From contig NZ_CP014301.1 of NCBI RefSeq assembly GCF_001562255.1, positions 2,046,001 to 2,110,000 on the forward strand: 64,000 nucleotides of DNA, read 5' to 3'. Under the pieces are notes generated by a model. That model was not told the DNA's origin. It saw nothing but the letters and a program-made list of their open reading frames with translations, and did not search any database. A program made the position numbers and the translations under genes. The stretch comes from Bosea sp. PAMC 26642 (GTDB taxonomy: Bacteria > Pseudomonadota > Alphaproteobacteria > Rhizobiales > Beijerinckiaceae). Shown in pieces: positions 18,666 to 27,937 of the stretch; position 1 is the stretch's first letter, and every line of letters begins with the position of its first letter.

Positions 18666-20192
18666 TCACAGATAATTCGTCAGCGAGAGCTGCGACAGGC
18701 TCGCCGTCGTCTGGTAGCTCGCCTGTAGCTGCGTCTGGAGCGCCAGGAGCTGCACCGCGACCTCCTCGGTCGTGACGTTCTCGACCCCGTCCAGTGTCGT
18801 GTTCAGATAGTTCTTCGTGCTCTGATGGCGCTCTTTCGCCTGCGCGATGGAGCTTTGCGCCGTCCCCAGTTCGGTGATGATCTCGGCCGGCTTCTGCACC
18901 GCCCCGCCGAAGCCGAGCCCCTCTCGCACCCGCTCGGCCAGGGCGTTGTAGCGCTCCTGCGAGGTCGGATCGTTGGCGTCGAAGGTCTCGACCGCCAGGG
19001 CTGCGAAATTCGCGAGCCCGACGCGGAAGGCCTCCTCGTTGGCGCGCGCGCCGACCTTGACGGTCTGGCCCTTGTCGACCTGGACGGTCGAGGTCGCGCG
19101 GGCCGGGCTCGTCGCTTCGCTTGCATCGTCGCCGAGGTACCAGATCACGGTATTGGTCGTGGTACCGGGAGCCGGCGCGGCCGTGGCGGTCGCGAAGCCG
19201 GGACCGGGCACGCGCACTGGCGGGCTCGTCAGGCTGCCGGCGAAAAAGTTGCCTGACGCCACCGAGGTCGAAGCCGCCGACAGCGTGGTGTTAGCCTCCT
19301 TGGTCAGGGCCGCCGTAACCGTCGCGCGCAGATTGACGGCCGTCGCGTTGACATCGGCGCCGATCTCGAAGGTCGAACTCGCCGCGCCCTGCGTGCCCGC
19401 GGCACGCGCCGTCAGCTCGATCTTCTCCGTCGTGCCGTCGGGCAGTGCGACGCTGATGGTCAGGGTCTCGCCGGGCGCGGGCTGGGCCGCGACATCGATC
19501 GACAGGCTCGCCGGCGGACCGGCGGCTAGGGCGTTGGTGAACGTCGCGGTGCTCGGCGAGATGCCGGTCAGCTTGAAGCCGTAGGGATGTACGACCGCTT
19601 CTTCCGCGATCGTGGCCGTGGTGCCCGCGCCGCCGGCTGTCAGCCGTCCGAGCCCATTGGCGCCGAGATCGGCCGCCTTGCGCTCGGCGATCAGCTGCTT
19701 CAGCCCGGCGCGGCCGGCGCCGTCGCCGTCGATCATCTCGGAATAGCTCGCCGTCGGCTCCGTATCCGATGTGCGGCCGGAGAACAGGTAGCGGCCGTTG
19801 ACGTTGGTATCGAGCAGGTCGAGCGTCTGCTTGAACTTCTCCTCCGCCAGGATTTGCGGCGCCGAACGGCCGCTGGCGCTTGCGACGTAGCTGTTGGAGC
19901 GGACGTCGTTCTTGGTTTCGTTGGTCAGCTTCGAGAAGGTCTCGACAGCGTTCGTCGAGAGCTTCAGGCTGACATCGGCGAGCTGGATTCCCGACAACCA
20001 GGCATCGATCGACGAGACCTTGGCATTGAGATCGAGGCTGGTCCGCCGCTCGATGCCGAGATCGCCATAGGTCTCGCTCTTCTTCTTGGTGGCGAGCTGG
20101 CGCTGCAGATCGTCGAGCTTGGTGCGGCTCGAGACGAACTCGTTGGGCTTGGCGGCGCGATAGGCGCCCGTTCCCGCGGCGGTGATGGTCAT
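18666..20192 (-). CDS. flgL: Flagellar hook-associated protein FlgL (HAP3)
   Basis: This junction protein links hook to filament; 508 residues, longer than the enterobacterial form because of a large insert in the middle. The flagellin-like N-terminal helix (LDDLQRQLATKKKSETYGDL) and the segment LDLLDTNVNGRYLFSGRTSD are typical of FlgL. The C-terminal helix ends LQASYQTTASLSQLSLTNYL. ATG at 20192 has GAGGA 9 bases upstream. It is the last gene of flgE-flgK-flgL, 10 bases after flgK. Confidence 0.92.
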   Translation of the reverse strand: MTITAAGTGAYRAAKPNEFVSSRTKLDDLQRQLATKKKSETYGDLGIERRTSLDLNAKVSSIDAWLSGIQLADVSLKLSTNAVETFSKLTNETKNDVRSNSYVASASGRSAPQILAEEKFKQTLDLLDTNVNGRYLFSGRTSDTEPTASYSEMIDGDGAGRAGLKQLIAERKAADLGANGLGRLTAGGAGTTATIAEEAVVHPYGFKLTGISPSTATFTNALAAGPPASLSIDVAAQPAPGETLTISVALPDGTTEKIELTARAAGTQGAASSTFEIGADVNATAVNLRATVTAALTKEANTTLSAASTSVASGNFFAGSLTSPPVRVPGPGFATATAAPAPGTTTNTVIWYLGDDASEATSPARATSTVQVDKGQTVKVGARANEEAFRVGLANFAALAVETFDANDPTSQERYNALAERVREGLGFGGAVQKPAEIITELGTAQSSIAQAKERHQSTKNYLNTTLDGVENVTTEEVAVQLLALQTQLQASYQTTASLSQLSLTNYL

Positions 20193-20202
20193 GATGGCGT
20201 CC

Positions 20203-22086
20203 TCACACTCTCAGCAGCACGTCCATCAACTCCTTGACGGTGGAGATGACGCGGGCGTTGGCTGCGTAAGCGGTCTGTAGCTCGATCAATGTGGACATTT
20301 CCTGGTCGATATTGACCTGCGACGTGTCCTGGAAACGGCTCTGCACGGCGGCCAGCGCGACCTGCTGGCCCTCGTCGAGGCGCTTGGCGGTCTCGACCGC
20401 CTGCCCCGTCGAGGCGACGACACGCTGGACGAAATTCGACACCGTGCCGGTCGTGCTCGCGGTGGCGCCATCCAGTCCGACCGAACGCGTGAAGCTGCGC
20501 TGGCTCTGGCTAAGCCGCTGGAGCAGCAGGTTCGGCCGCGTGGTATCGCCTTGTGGGACGCCGGTATCGTAGACAGCAAGCTTCGAGCGATCCGCGATCA
20601 GGCGCGGATCGACCACGATGCGGCCGGCATAGCCGGTCGTCTGCGAGCCGTTCTCGTAGGAGCCGGTGAAGACCGCATTGCCGCGGCCGCCATCGACGAA
20701 GAACGGCAGTTCCGCCGACCCGGTCAGCCCGGTCGCGGTCGGCCGGGCCGTTAGCCCGACGACATCATAGGCGCCGGCCGCCCCGTCATCGGCGATGCTC
20801 AGGGTCGTGCCGTCATAGGCCACGGTGAAGCTACCCCCGACGGCGGCCTGCATCTGGGCCTGAACGGTCGCCGGAGCAGCCGAAAAGTCGATCCCGACGA
20901 CCCGATTGTTGGCGTCGCCCTGGGCGGAAGCCGGCAGCGAGGTTCCGCCGGCGACATTGACGAAGGTGAAGCGCTGCGTCGTGTTGCCGGGCGTGGCCTT
21001 GTAGTCGAAGGTGACGCTGTTGCCCCGGGCCAGCGTGCTCAGATTGACCGTGCTCGGATCGGCGGGATTGTAGGTCAGTGCGGCCTGGCTCGCCGGAGCG
21101 GCGGTCGTGACGGTGCCCGCAACCTCGCGATCCGACAGCGCGCTCGACATCTGCGCCGCAATCTCGTCGAGTTGCGCCTGCGCCCGGACCAGCGTCTTGT
21201 CGCGCAGTTCGACATAGGCCGCGATCGCGCCCGAACGGAAGGTGTTGTTGGCAATGGCGTCGACCGTGTTGCCGGAGCCGTCGGTGACCGTGATCGTGCC
21301 GACGCCCCTGAGCGCCGGATCGGCGTTCCATTGCGATTCCGGACTCAGGCCAGAACGCTCGTCGAATTTGAAGGTGACCGAGGGTCGGCCATCGAAGATC
21401 TGCGCGCCCGAGCCGGTGACGACGGTCAGCGAACCGCGGGCATCCTCGCTCGTCTTGATGTCGATGTATTGCGAGAGCTCCGCGACGATCTGGTCACGCC
21501 GGTCCTTGAGGTCGGCGGTGGCGTTGTCGTTGGGGCTGCCGACGATGCGGGCATTCACCGACGTCAGCGAATTGAGCAGCTCGTTGACCTGGGTGACGGC
21601 GGTGGCGATCCCCGACTCGGCTTGCGTGCGCAGAGCCTGGACGCCGTCCGAGAGGCCGTTGAGCCGCCCGGCCAGCAGCGCCGCCGAATCGATGACGGCA
21701 GACCTGTTGGTGTAGGAGGACGGGTCGTTCCGCAGCGCCTGCAGGGAGCTGGTGAAGCTGCTGTAGACCGAGTCCAGCGCCGTGGTGCTGCCGGGCGCGC
21801 CATAGAGTTGGTCGAGATTGGACAACACGCCTGCGCGTGTCGATGTATAGGCGGCGCCGGCGGATTCCTGCCAGAGCTGGCGCTGCACGATCTGGTCGAG
21901 CAGGCGCTGGACATTGGTGTTGCCGGTGCTGACGGTGAGGCCGCTCAGCGTGTCCGAGGTCGAGACCGTCCGCCGGATATATCCCGGCTTGTCCGCGTTC
22001 GCGACGTTCTGCGAGACTACGCCGATGCCGACCTGCGTCGCGTGCAGGCCGGAAATCGCGGTACCCAAGGATGCGCTGAGACCCAT
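20203..22086 (-). CDS. flgK: Flagellar hook-associated protein FlgK (HAP1)
   Basis: The product is 627 residues and forms the first hook-filament junction ring. The N terminus GLSASLGTAISGLHATQVGI followed by VSQNVANADKPGYIRR is the rod/hook-family motif; the C terminus has NIDQEMSTLIELQTAYAANA and VISTVKELMDVLLRV, as in FlgK. ATG at 22086 is preferred over a TTG two codons upstream because CAGGAG precedes it by 6 bases. It lies between flgE and flgL. Confidence 0.95.
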   Translation of the reverse strand: MGLSASLGTAISGLHATQVGIGVVSQNVANADKPGYIRRTVSTSDTLSGLTVSTGNTNVQRLLDQIVQRQLWQESAGAAYTSTRAGVLSNLDQLYGAPGSTTALDSVYSSFTSSLQALRNDPSSYTNRSAVIDSAALLAGRLNGLSDGVQALRTQAESGIATAVTQVNELLNSLTSVNARIVGSPNDNATADLKDRRDQIVAELSQYIDIKTSEDARGSLTVVTGSGAQIFDGRPSVTFKFDERSGLSPESQWNADPALRGVGTITVTDGSGNTVDAIANNTFRSGAIAAYVELRDKTLVRAQAQLDEIAAQMSSALSDREVAGTVTTAAPASQAALTYNPADPSTVNLSTLARGNSVTFDYKATPGNTTQRFTFVNVAGGTSLPASAQGDANNRVVGIDFSAAPATVQAQMQAAVGGSFTVAYDGTTLSIADDGAAGAYDVVGLTARPTATGLTGSAELPFFVDGGRGNAVFTGSYENGSQTTGYAGRIVVDPRLIADRSKLAVYDTGVPQGDTTRPNLLLQRLSQSQRSFTRSVGLDGATASTTGTVSNFVQRVVASTGQAVETAKRLDEGQQVALAAVQSRFQDTSQVNIDQEMSTLIELQTAYAANARVISTVKELMDVLLRV

Positions 22087-22147
22087 CGTCAACTCCTGTC
22101 GTCACGCGCGGCCCTCCTGGGCCGCGTCGAGCTGCGCCCGACGCCTG

Positions 22148-23566
22148 TCAGCGGATGATGCTGAAGACGTCGCGCAGCATTTCCTGCGCCGTGGTGATCA
22201 CCTTGGTGTTGGCCGAATAGGCCTGCTGGGTGACGATCATCTTCGAGAACTCGTCGGCGATGTCGGTGTTGGACTGCTCGACATTGCCGCCGATAAGATC
22301 TGCGGTGCCCAGGCCGACGATCGGCGGTCCCGATTCGATCGTCTCCTCGAAGGCGCCGCCATCGAGCCGCTTCAGCGAGTTGTCTGCGTTGAAGCGGGCG
22401 ACCGAGATCTGGGCCAGCGCCTTGACCTGGCCGTTGCTGAACGTGCCGATCACCTGCCCTTCCGCGGAAACCGAAACCCGGTCGAGCGTGCCGGCCGTGT
22501 AGCCGTCCTGCCGGATGCTGCGCGCATCGATCAGGCCGCTGATATCGCCGTTCTGGGTCAGGCCCGTGCCACCGGTATTGATCACGACGCCGCTGACCAG
22601 CGTGCCGCCGATCGTGACCGGAGGGATGGTGATGTTGCCGCCGGACGGTGCGACGAGTTGGCCAGTCGTCCCGAAGGTGATGTCGGTATTGACGTTCTGA
22701 TAGGCGACCGCCGTTCCTGTCGCGCTCGTGTTGACGCCGACGAACAAATTCCAGGTGCCCGTCGTGACCGGCGGGCCCGCACCACCATTATTGAGCTTCG
22801 ACCAGCGCAGCTCGACATTCGTGGCCTTGCCGAGCGAGTCGTAGACGGTCACCTGACCGCCCGGAATCGAGTCTGTCAGGAATGTCGGCAGCGCTTCGCC
22901 TGTCACGACGCCGTTGCCGCCCTGCGTGGTGGAGAGCGGGTTGTTCGGCGCTGCGAACGACGTGTAGTTCGCGGCAGAGAGGAACTGCGCGTTCGGGTTG
23001 GTGGGGTTGTCGGTCGCCCGTTTGGTGGCGGGCGTGGATGGAATATTGGCGCGGTATTCGATCGATGTCGTCGCCTTGGCCGGGTACTGTTCCTGCGTGA
23101 TCCGCAGCACCTCGGGCTGGGTGCCGATCACCTGCCCCGTCACGGTGTCGATCTTCTGCCCCTTCAGGAAATAGCCCGCGCCGTTGACGAGATAGCCGTT
23201 GGCGTCGAAGTCGAAATCGCCGCGGCGCGTGTAGAGATTGCTGTTGGCGAAGGTCGTGTTGGTGCCGACTCCGCTCTGGCGCTGGTCGACCACGAAGAAG
23301 CCGTCGCCGTTGATGGCGACGTTGGTGTCGATGCGCGTCGCCGAGAGATCGCCCTGAATCGAATTCGTCGACTGGCTGTAGGCCGCGACCGACCCCGAGA
23401 TCTGCCGGTTCAGCGCCGAATCCGGCACCAGATCGGCGAAGGTCGTGTCGACCCGCTTGAAGCCCGCCGTGCGCGAGTTGGCGATGTTGCCGGAGATGTT
23501 CTCCAGCGCATAGGACTGCGCCTGCAGCCCGGATACGGCCGTCGTCAACGCACTGAAAACACCCAT
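22148..23566 (-). CDS. flgE: Flagellar hook protein FlgE
   Basis: This is the hook subunit, 472 residues. The N terminus GVFSALTTAVSGLQAQSYAL with ENISGNIANSRTAGFKR is the conserved flagellar rod/hook signature. The central IDTNVAINGDGFFVVDQRQ and the C-terminal LIGGNVEQSNTDIADEFSKM, then IVTQQAYSANTKVITTAQEM are in place. It is the first gene of flgE-flgK-flgL; the upstream gap 23567-23746 should hold the promoter, but none is recognisable. flgD is not adjacent. Confidence 0.95.
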   Translation of the reverse strand: MGVFSALTTAVSGLQAQSYALENISGNIANSRTAGFKRVDTTFADLVPDSALNRQISGSVAAYSQSTNSIQGDLSATRIDTNVAINGDGFFVVDQRQSGVGTNTTFANSNLYTRRGDFDFDANGYLVNGAGYFLKGQKIDTVTGQVIGTQPEVLRITQEQYPAKATTSIEYRANIPSTPATKRATDNPTNPNAQFLSAANYTSFAAPNNPLSTTQGGNGVVTGEALPTFLTDSIPGGQVTVYDSLGKATNVELRWSKLNNGGAGPPVTTGTWNLFVGVNTSATGTAVAYQNVNTDITFGTTGQLVAPSGGNITIPPVTIGGTLVSGVVINTGGTGLTQNGDISGLIDARSIRQDGYTAGTLDRVSVSAEGQVIGTFSNGQVKALAQISVARFNADNSLKRLDGGAFEETIESGPPIVGLGTADLIGGNVEQSNTDIADEFSKMIVTQQAYSANTKVITTAQEMLRDVFSIIR

Positions 23567-23746
23567 GGCACCCTCGTCTCGACCGGCGCCCTGCGGGCAG
23601 CCCTCATTGATCGAGACTGGCTTTGCACGGCCTATGCCACGCGATCGGCCTATATTTGTCAGGGACTTGGATGGTTTGCGAAGCGTTTCGCGGCGATTTC
23701 GACCGGGCAGAACCGGGTCCGGCCGGCAGATTCTGCCGGGCTTCGA

Positions 23747-24754
23747 TCAGGTCTCCGGGGTGGCGCCACGCCATGACGTGAGGTCCCCCGCGACGTCCGA
23801 CAGCGACGGGATGTCGGCCTCGACGAAGGGAAGCGGCCGACACACCGCGAGCGCGGCAAGCCCGATCCGCGCCGTCAGCAGCCCGTTGAGAACGCCCTCG
23901 CCGAGCTTGGCCGAGAGCCGCGCCGCAAGCCCCTGCCCGACCACCTGCTGGATCACCGCATCCCCCGCCGCCATGCCGCCGGTGACGACGAGATGGCCGA
24001 GCACTTGGCGCCCGAGCCGAAGCAGGCCGAGCGTGCCCGGCCTTCCGGCATAGATTCCGGCGATGGCGCGCAGCAGCCGCGCGCAGGCGATCAGCACGAA
24101 GACGACATCGATCAGCGCGCGCGGGCTCACCGCCGTCAACAGCGAGACCCGCCGCGCCGCCTGCGCGATCTGCGCCTGTGCGGCGGCATCGAGCGAGACC
24201 AGCAGATGGCGCTCGGCGACGGCGAGCACGTCACGCGCCGCAAAAAGCTGCGGCAGGTCGTCCTGCAAGGCAGCCCGGCCCTTGGCGGTCTCTGCCCTGC
24301 CGGCATAAAGGCCGGCGAGATCGGCGGCGATGGCTCTGGCCTCGTCGAGGCTTCCCCCTGCCAGCGCGGCCGTAGCCCGCAGGCGCAGCGCCTCGACGCG
24401 GCGTTCGCGCAGGATGTCGCGCAGCACCCGCGCCAGCATCACCAGCAGCGCCAGAGCGGCAATCCCGGCACAGATGAGCGCCGCATAGCCGAGCGCCGGA
24501 TTCTGGCTCATCAGCGAGGCGATGGTTCGCTCGGCCCAGACCCCGACCGACAGCGCCAGCAGAGCAGACAGCGCCGCGACGAACAGGCCGCCCCACGAAA
24601 AGCGCCGCCGCGCCACCGGCACCGCGGCAGGCTCGACCGGGTCGATCGGCTCGACCTCGTCGACGATCGCGACGCCTGTCCCAGTGAAGGGTCTGTCGCT
24701 CTCCGCAGAGGGCGCTGTCGGATCGAGCCGGATCGCGCGCGGGGGCTTGCTCAT
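23747..24754 (-). CDS. YcjF/TIGR01620-family inner-membrane protein
   Basis: The product is 335 residues with two N-terminal transmembrane segments (GLFVAALSALLALSVGVWAE and AALICAGIAALALLVMLARV) followed by a DUF697-type region with GGMAAGDAVIQQVVGQGLAA. The first 45 residues are Pro/Asp-rich and soluble. It is encoded 16 bases after ycjX, the usual partner; the pair is linked to envelope stress in other proteobacteria but has no established biochemical role. Confidence 0.82.
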   Translation of the reverse strand: MSKPPRAIRLDPTAPSAESDRPFTGTGVAIVDEVEPIDPVEPAAVPVARRRFSWGGLFVAALSALLALSVGVWAERTIASLMSQNPALGYAALICAGIAALALLVMLARVLRDILRERRVEALRLRATAALAGGSLDEARAIAADLAGLYAGRAETAKGRAALQDDLPQLFAARDVLAVAERHLLVSLDAAAQAQIAQAARRVSLLTAVSPRALIDVVFVLIACARLLRAIAGIYAGRPGTLGLLRLGRQVLGHLVVTGGMAAGDAVIQQVVGQGLAARLSAKLGEGVLNGLLTARIGLAALAVCRPLPFVEADIPSLSDVAGDLTSWRGATPET

Positions 24755-24770
24755 GCGAGACCTGCCTGCA

Positions 24771-26216
24771 TCACGTTAACCGATCCCCGATCAGGAATTC
24801 GAGCGCGCGGTCGAGCCGGATCTGCGGCGGCGGCGGGGTCCGCCCCCCGGCGTCCGTCGGGACGAGCGGCGGCCGGAAGCGCGGCGCCCGCACCTGCCAG
24901 CGGCTCGCCGGATCGAAGATCGCCTCGGGCCGCTCCGGCAGATCGCCGGGAAAGATCGCGGCCTCGCTCACGCCATCGAAAACCTCGCCATCGACGACCT
25001 CGCCGGCCTCGGGCACGCCCGCGATCGCCGGCAGATCGTCGCGCCCATCCTTCATACGGACCTCGCGCGTCGCCCTGACCGCAGCGAAGGCCATCGATTC
25101 CACGCGAGCCCCCGCCCCTTGCGCCCGCGAGGCGGCTCGCGCCACCAGATGCGACATCACCGCCGCCAGCCGGTCATGGCTGGTGTGATGGAGATGGTCG
25201 GCCTTGGTCGCGGCGAACAGAACTCGCTCGATGCGCGGCGAAAACAGGCTCGACAGCCAGGAATTGCGCCCGATCTGGAAGGCCGCGAGCGCCTGCCCCA
25301 GCGCGGTCTCGAGATCGGCCAGCGCCGGCGCACCGGCATCGAGCGCGGCCAGCGCATCGACCAGCACGATCTGCCGGTCGAGCCGGGCGAAATGATCGCG
25401 GAAGAACGGCGTCACCACGAGCCGCTTATAGGCCTCGAAGCGCTCCGCCATCAGCCCGGCGAGCGTGCCCGGCACCGGCTCCCGGTCCGGCCCGAGATCG
25501 AGCGGCGCAAAGGTCAGCGCCGGCGAGCCTTCAAGATCGCCCGGCATCAGGAAGCGCCCCGGCGGCGTTACCGCGACAGCCTCGGGATCGGCCCTCAGTT
25601 TCGCGAGATAGGCCTTGAACAGGTCGCTGGCGGCCTCGGCCGCGAGTTCGTCGGGCGCCCCCGCCGGATCGCGCGCGGCGAGATCGGCGAGCCAGGCGCT
25701 CGCGGCATCCTTGCGATGGGCCTTTCGCGCATCGCCGACCGCCTGCCGCGACCAGGCGGTATAGTCCTGCCCGATCAGCGCCAGATCGAGCAGCCATTCG
25801 CCGGGATAGTCGACGATGTCGAGCGTCAGCGTCGCCGGCCCCTTGAACCAGCCCTGCGCCCGCTCGTAATCGATCTCGATGCGCAGTTCGGAGATGCGCC
25901 GCGTCGAGTCCGGCCAGCGCCGCGCGGGACCCGTCAGCGCAGCACGATGCGCCTCATAGGGAAAGCGCGGGATTTCGGGATCGGGTTGCGGCACCAGCCG
26001 CACCCGCGTGATCCGCCCTTGCGACGCCGCCTTGAACACCGGCAGCCGCGCCCCCTCGATCAGGTTCTGGATCAGCGCGGTGGTGAACACCGTCTTGCCC
26101 GAACGCGACAGCCCGGTGACGCCGAGCCGCAGGCGCGGCCGCGCCAGCCCGAGCAGGCTGTCGCCGAAGGCCAGCGCCGCGTTGCGCGCCTCATCGAGAT
26201 AGGAATTCTGGCTCAA
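24771..26216 (-). CDS. ycjX: YcjX-family P-loop protein
   Basis: The product is 481 residues and has the Walker A motif GLSRSGKTVF near residue 35. The pattern TLDIVDYPGEWLLDLALIGQ and the segment FAATKADHLHHTSHDRLAAV (NKxD-like TKAD) fit the YcjX family of predicted GTP-binding proteins. The start is TTG (LSQNSYLDEARNAALAFG); no in-frame ATG fits the conserved N terminus. It lies between sixA and the ycjF-like gene, likely as an operon. Confidence 0.88.
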   Translation of the reverse strand: MSQNSYLDEARNAALAFGDSLLGLARPRLRLGVTGLSRSGKTVFTTALIQNLIEGARLPVFKAASQGRITRVRLVPQPDPEIPRFPYEAHRAALTGPARRWPDSTRRISELRIEIDYERAQGWFKGPATLTLDIVDYPGEWLLDLALIGQDYTAWSRQAVGDARKAHRKDAASAWLADLAARDPAGAPDELAAEAASDLFKAYLAKLRADPEAVAVTPPGRFLMPGDLEGSPALTFAPLDLGPDREPVPGTLAGLMAERFEAYKRLVVTPFFRDHFARLDRQIVLVDALAALDAGAPALADLETALGQALAAFQIGRNSWLSSLFSPRIERVLFAATKADHLHHTSHDRLAAVMSHLVARAASRAQGAGARVESMAFAAVRATREVRMKDGRDDLPAIAGVPEAGEVVDGEVFDGVSEAAIFPGDLPERPEAIFDPASRWQVRAPRFRPPLVPTDAGGRTPPPPQIRLDRALEFLIGDRLT

Positions 26217-26229
26217 GGCTGGGGGCCGC

Positions 26230-26757
26230 TCACTCGTCGGGACCTTCGCCGAGCGATGCCGGCGTGACGAAGCGGTCGAGCCGCCCGCCGCGCGCGGCGA
26301 CGTCGCGCCAGTCCTCGACGGCGAAATCCAGCACGACCAGGCCGCAGGTCGGATATTTCTGGCTCATCCGCGCCGAGGCATAGCGGTCGCCATGGCCGGT
26401 TAGCAGCGCGGCCAACTCCTCTAAACCGGGATTATGGCCAATCATCAGCAGGGTCTTCACCTGCGGCTCGACCTCCTGCACGACATGGAGGAGGCGTTCC
26501 GTCTTGGCCTCGTAGATGCGAGGCTCGACATGGGTCGCAGGCTTTTCCGGCAGCATCGGAGCGACCAGGTCCCAGGTCTCGGCGGTGCGCCGCGCCGGCG
26601 AGACCAGAACGAGATCGGGCAGCAGCAGTTCCTCGGCGAGATAGCGCCCCATCACGGGAGCAGCCTCACGCCCCCGCGCCGCGAGCGGGCGCTCTGGGTC
26701 GGCCATGCCGGTCGGCCAGTTCGATTTGGCATGGCGCAGGAGCATCAGGCGTCGCAT
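26230..26757 (-). CDS. SixA-type histidine phosphatase
   Basis: The product is 175 residues. RHAKSNWPTG holds the catalytic RH motif of the histidine phosphatase superfamily, and MIGHNPGLEELAALLTGHGD holds the second catalytic His. E. coli SixA removes phosphate from the phosphotransfer protein NPr; the substrate here is unknown. The ATG at 26757 is chosen over one at 26826 because the latter lies inside a repeat and the RH motif normally sits near the N terminus. It is the first gene of the sixA-ycjX-ycjF-like group. Confidence 0.87.
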   Translation of the reverse strand: MRRLMLLRHAKSNWPTGMADPERPLAARGREAAPVMGRYLAEELLLPDLVLVSPARRTAETWDLVAPMLPEKPATHVEPRIYEAKTERLLHVVQEVEPQVKTLLMIGHNPGLEELAALLTGHGDRYASARMSQKYPTCGLVVLDFAVEDWRDVAARGGRLDRFVTPASLGEGPDE

Positions 26758-26823
26758 GGGGGAGAACCTAGTTATAGCGCCGGGATTTTGCGAGAGCGTC
26801 GCGCGCAGTCGTCGCCCTGTCGG

Positions 26824-26850
26824 CATTGCGAGCGCAGCGGAGCAATCCAG
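26824..26850. repeat. Half copy of a second dispersed repeat
   Basis: CATTGCGAGCGCAGCGGAGC followed by AATCCAG looks like one arm of a repeat with the arrangement CATTGCGAGCG...GCAATCC. No matching right arm is seen nearby. It lies in the gap between sixA and the moxR gene. Confidence 0.45.
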
Positions 26851-26877
26851 GGTCGGCGCGAGAGCGCCGGAGCTGAG

Positions 26878-27723
26878 CTACCGCCCCTCCCGCCGCACCA
26901 TGAACGCCAGCTTCTCGAACAGGCTGACATCCTGCTCGTTCTTCAGAAGCGCGCCGTGCAGCGGCGGGATCAGCTTGCGCGGGTCGCGTTCGCGTAGCAT
27001 TTCCGGCGTCATCTCGTCGGCGACGAGGAGCTTCAGCCAGTCGAGCAGCTCGGAGGTCGAGGGCTTCTTCTTGATGCCGGGCACGTCGCGCACCTCGAAG
27101 AACAGCTTCAGCGCCTCCTCCATCAGCCGCTTCTTGATGCCCGGGAAATGCACCTCGACGATCTGCTGCATCGTCTCCGCATCGGGGAAGCGGATGTAGT
27201 GGAAGAAACAGCGGCGCAGGAAGGCGTCCGGCAGTTCCTTCTCGTTGTTCGAGGTGATGATGATAACCGGCCGCCGCGCGGCGCGGACGGTCTCACCGGT
27301 CTCGTAGACATGGAATTCCATGCGGTCGAGTTCGAGGAGCAGGTCGTTGGGGAACTCGATATCGGCCTTGTCGATCTCGTCGATCAGCAGCACCGGCCGC
27401 TCGGCCGAGACGAAGGCCTCCCAGAGCTTGCCACGCTTGATGTAGTTGGCGATGTCGGAGACTCTGCTGTCGCCGAGCTGGCTGTCGCGCAGCCGGCTGA
27501 CGGCATCGTATTCGTACAGCCCCTGCTGCGCCTTCGTGGTCGATTTGATGTGCCAGGTGATCAGCGGCGCCTTCAGGGCAGCGGCAATCTCCTCGGCGAG
27601 CACGGTCTTGCCGGTGCCGGGCTCGCCCTTGACCAGCAGCGGACGCTCCAGCCGGATCGCGGCATTGACGGCAACGGTCAGATCCTCGGTGGCGACGTAG
27701 TTCTCGGTGCCGGCAAAGCGCAT
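26878..27723 (-). CDS. MoxR-family AAA+ ATPase
   Basis: The product is 281 residues. Walker A is GEPGTGKT, Walker B LLIDEIDKAD, sensor 1 IIITSNNEKELPDAF and an arginine-finger region RRCFFHYIRFPD. The form is the CoxD-like MoxR type, used as a chaperone in cofactor or metal insertion into partner enzymes. ATG at 27723 has AGAAGGA upstream. MoxR genes usually sit next to a von Willebrand A (CoxE-like) gene; none follows here, where the downstream neighbour is a half repeat and sixA. The closest possible client in the window is the CoxL-like subunit 8 kb away. Confidence 0.9.
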   Translation of the reverse strand: MRFAGTENYVATEDLTVAVNAAIRLERPLLVKGEPGTGKTVLAEEIAAALKAPLITWHIKSTTKAQQGLYEYDAVSRLRDSQLGDSRVSDIANYIKRGKLWEAFVSAERPVLLIDEIDKADIEFPNDLLLELDRMEFHVYETGETVRAARRPVIIITSNNEKELPDAFLRRCFFHYIRFPDAETMQQIVEVHFPGIKKRLMEEALKLFFEVRDVPGIKKKPSTSELLDWLKLLVADEMTPEMLRERDPRKLIPPLHGALLKNEQDVSLFEKLAFMVRREGR

Positions 27724-27937
27724 GGACGGTCCTTCTGATCGGTGGGGCGGACGCTAGCCCAGGAACCGGCGATCGGGAAACCGCATTTCCGCGATCCCGC
27801 CCTGTGCAGCGATGATGCGGCACAAGCGCCGCCTGCCATGTTTCGTGCCGGGAACACACGACAAACGATTGTTTTGAAAGCGTACAAACCGCAAGCTTCA
27901 CAAGACTTTCATCCCCGAATCGCAAGCAGGACTCGCC

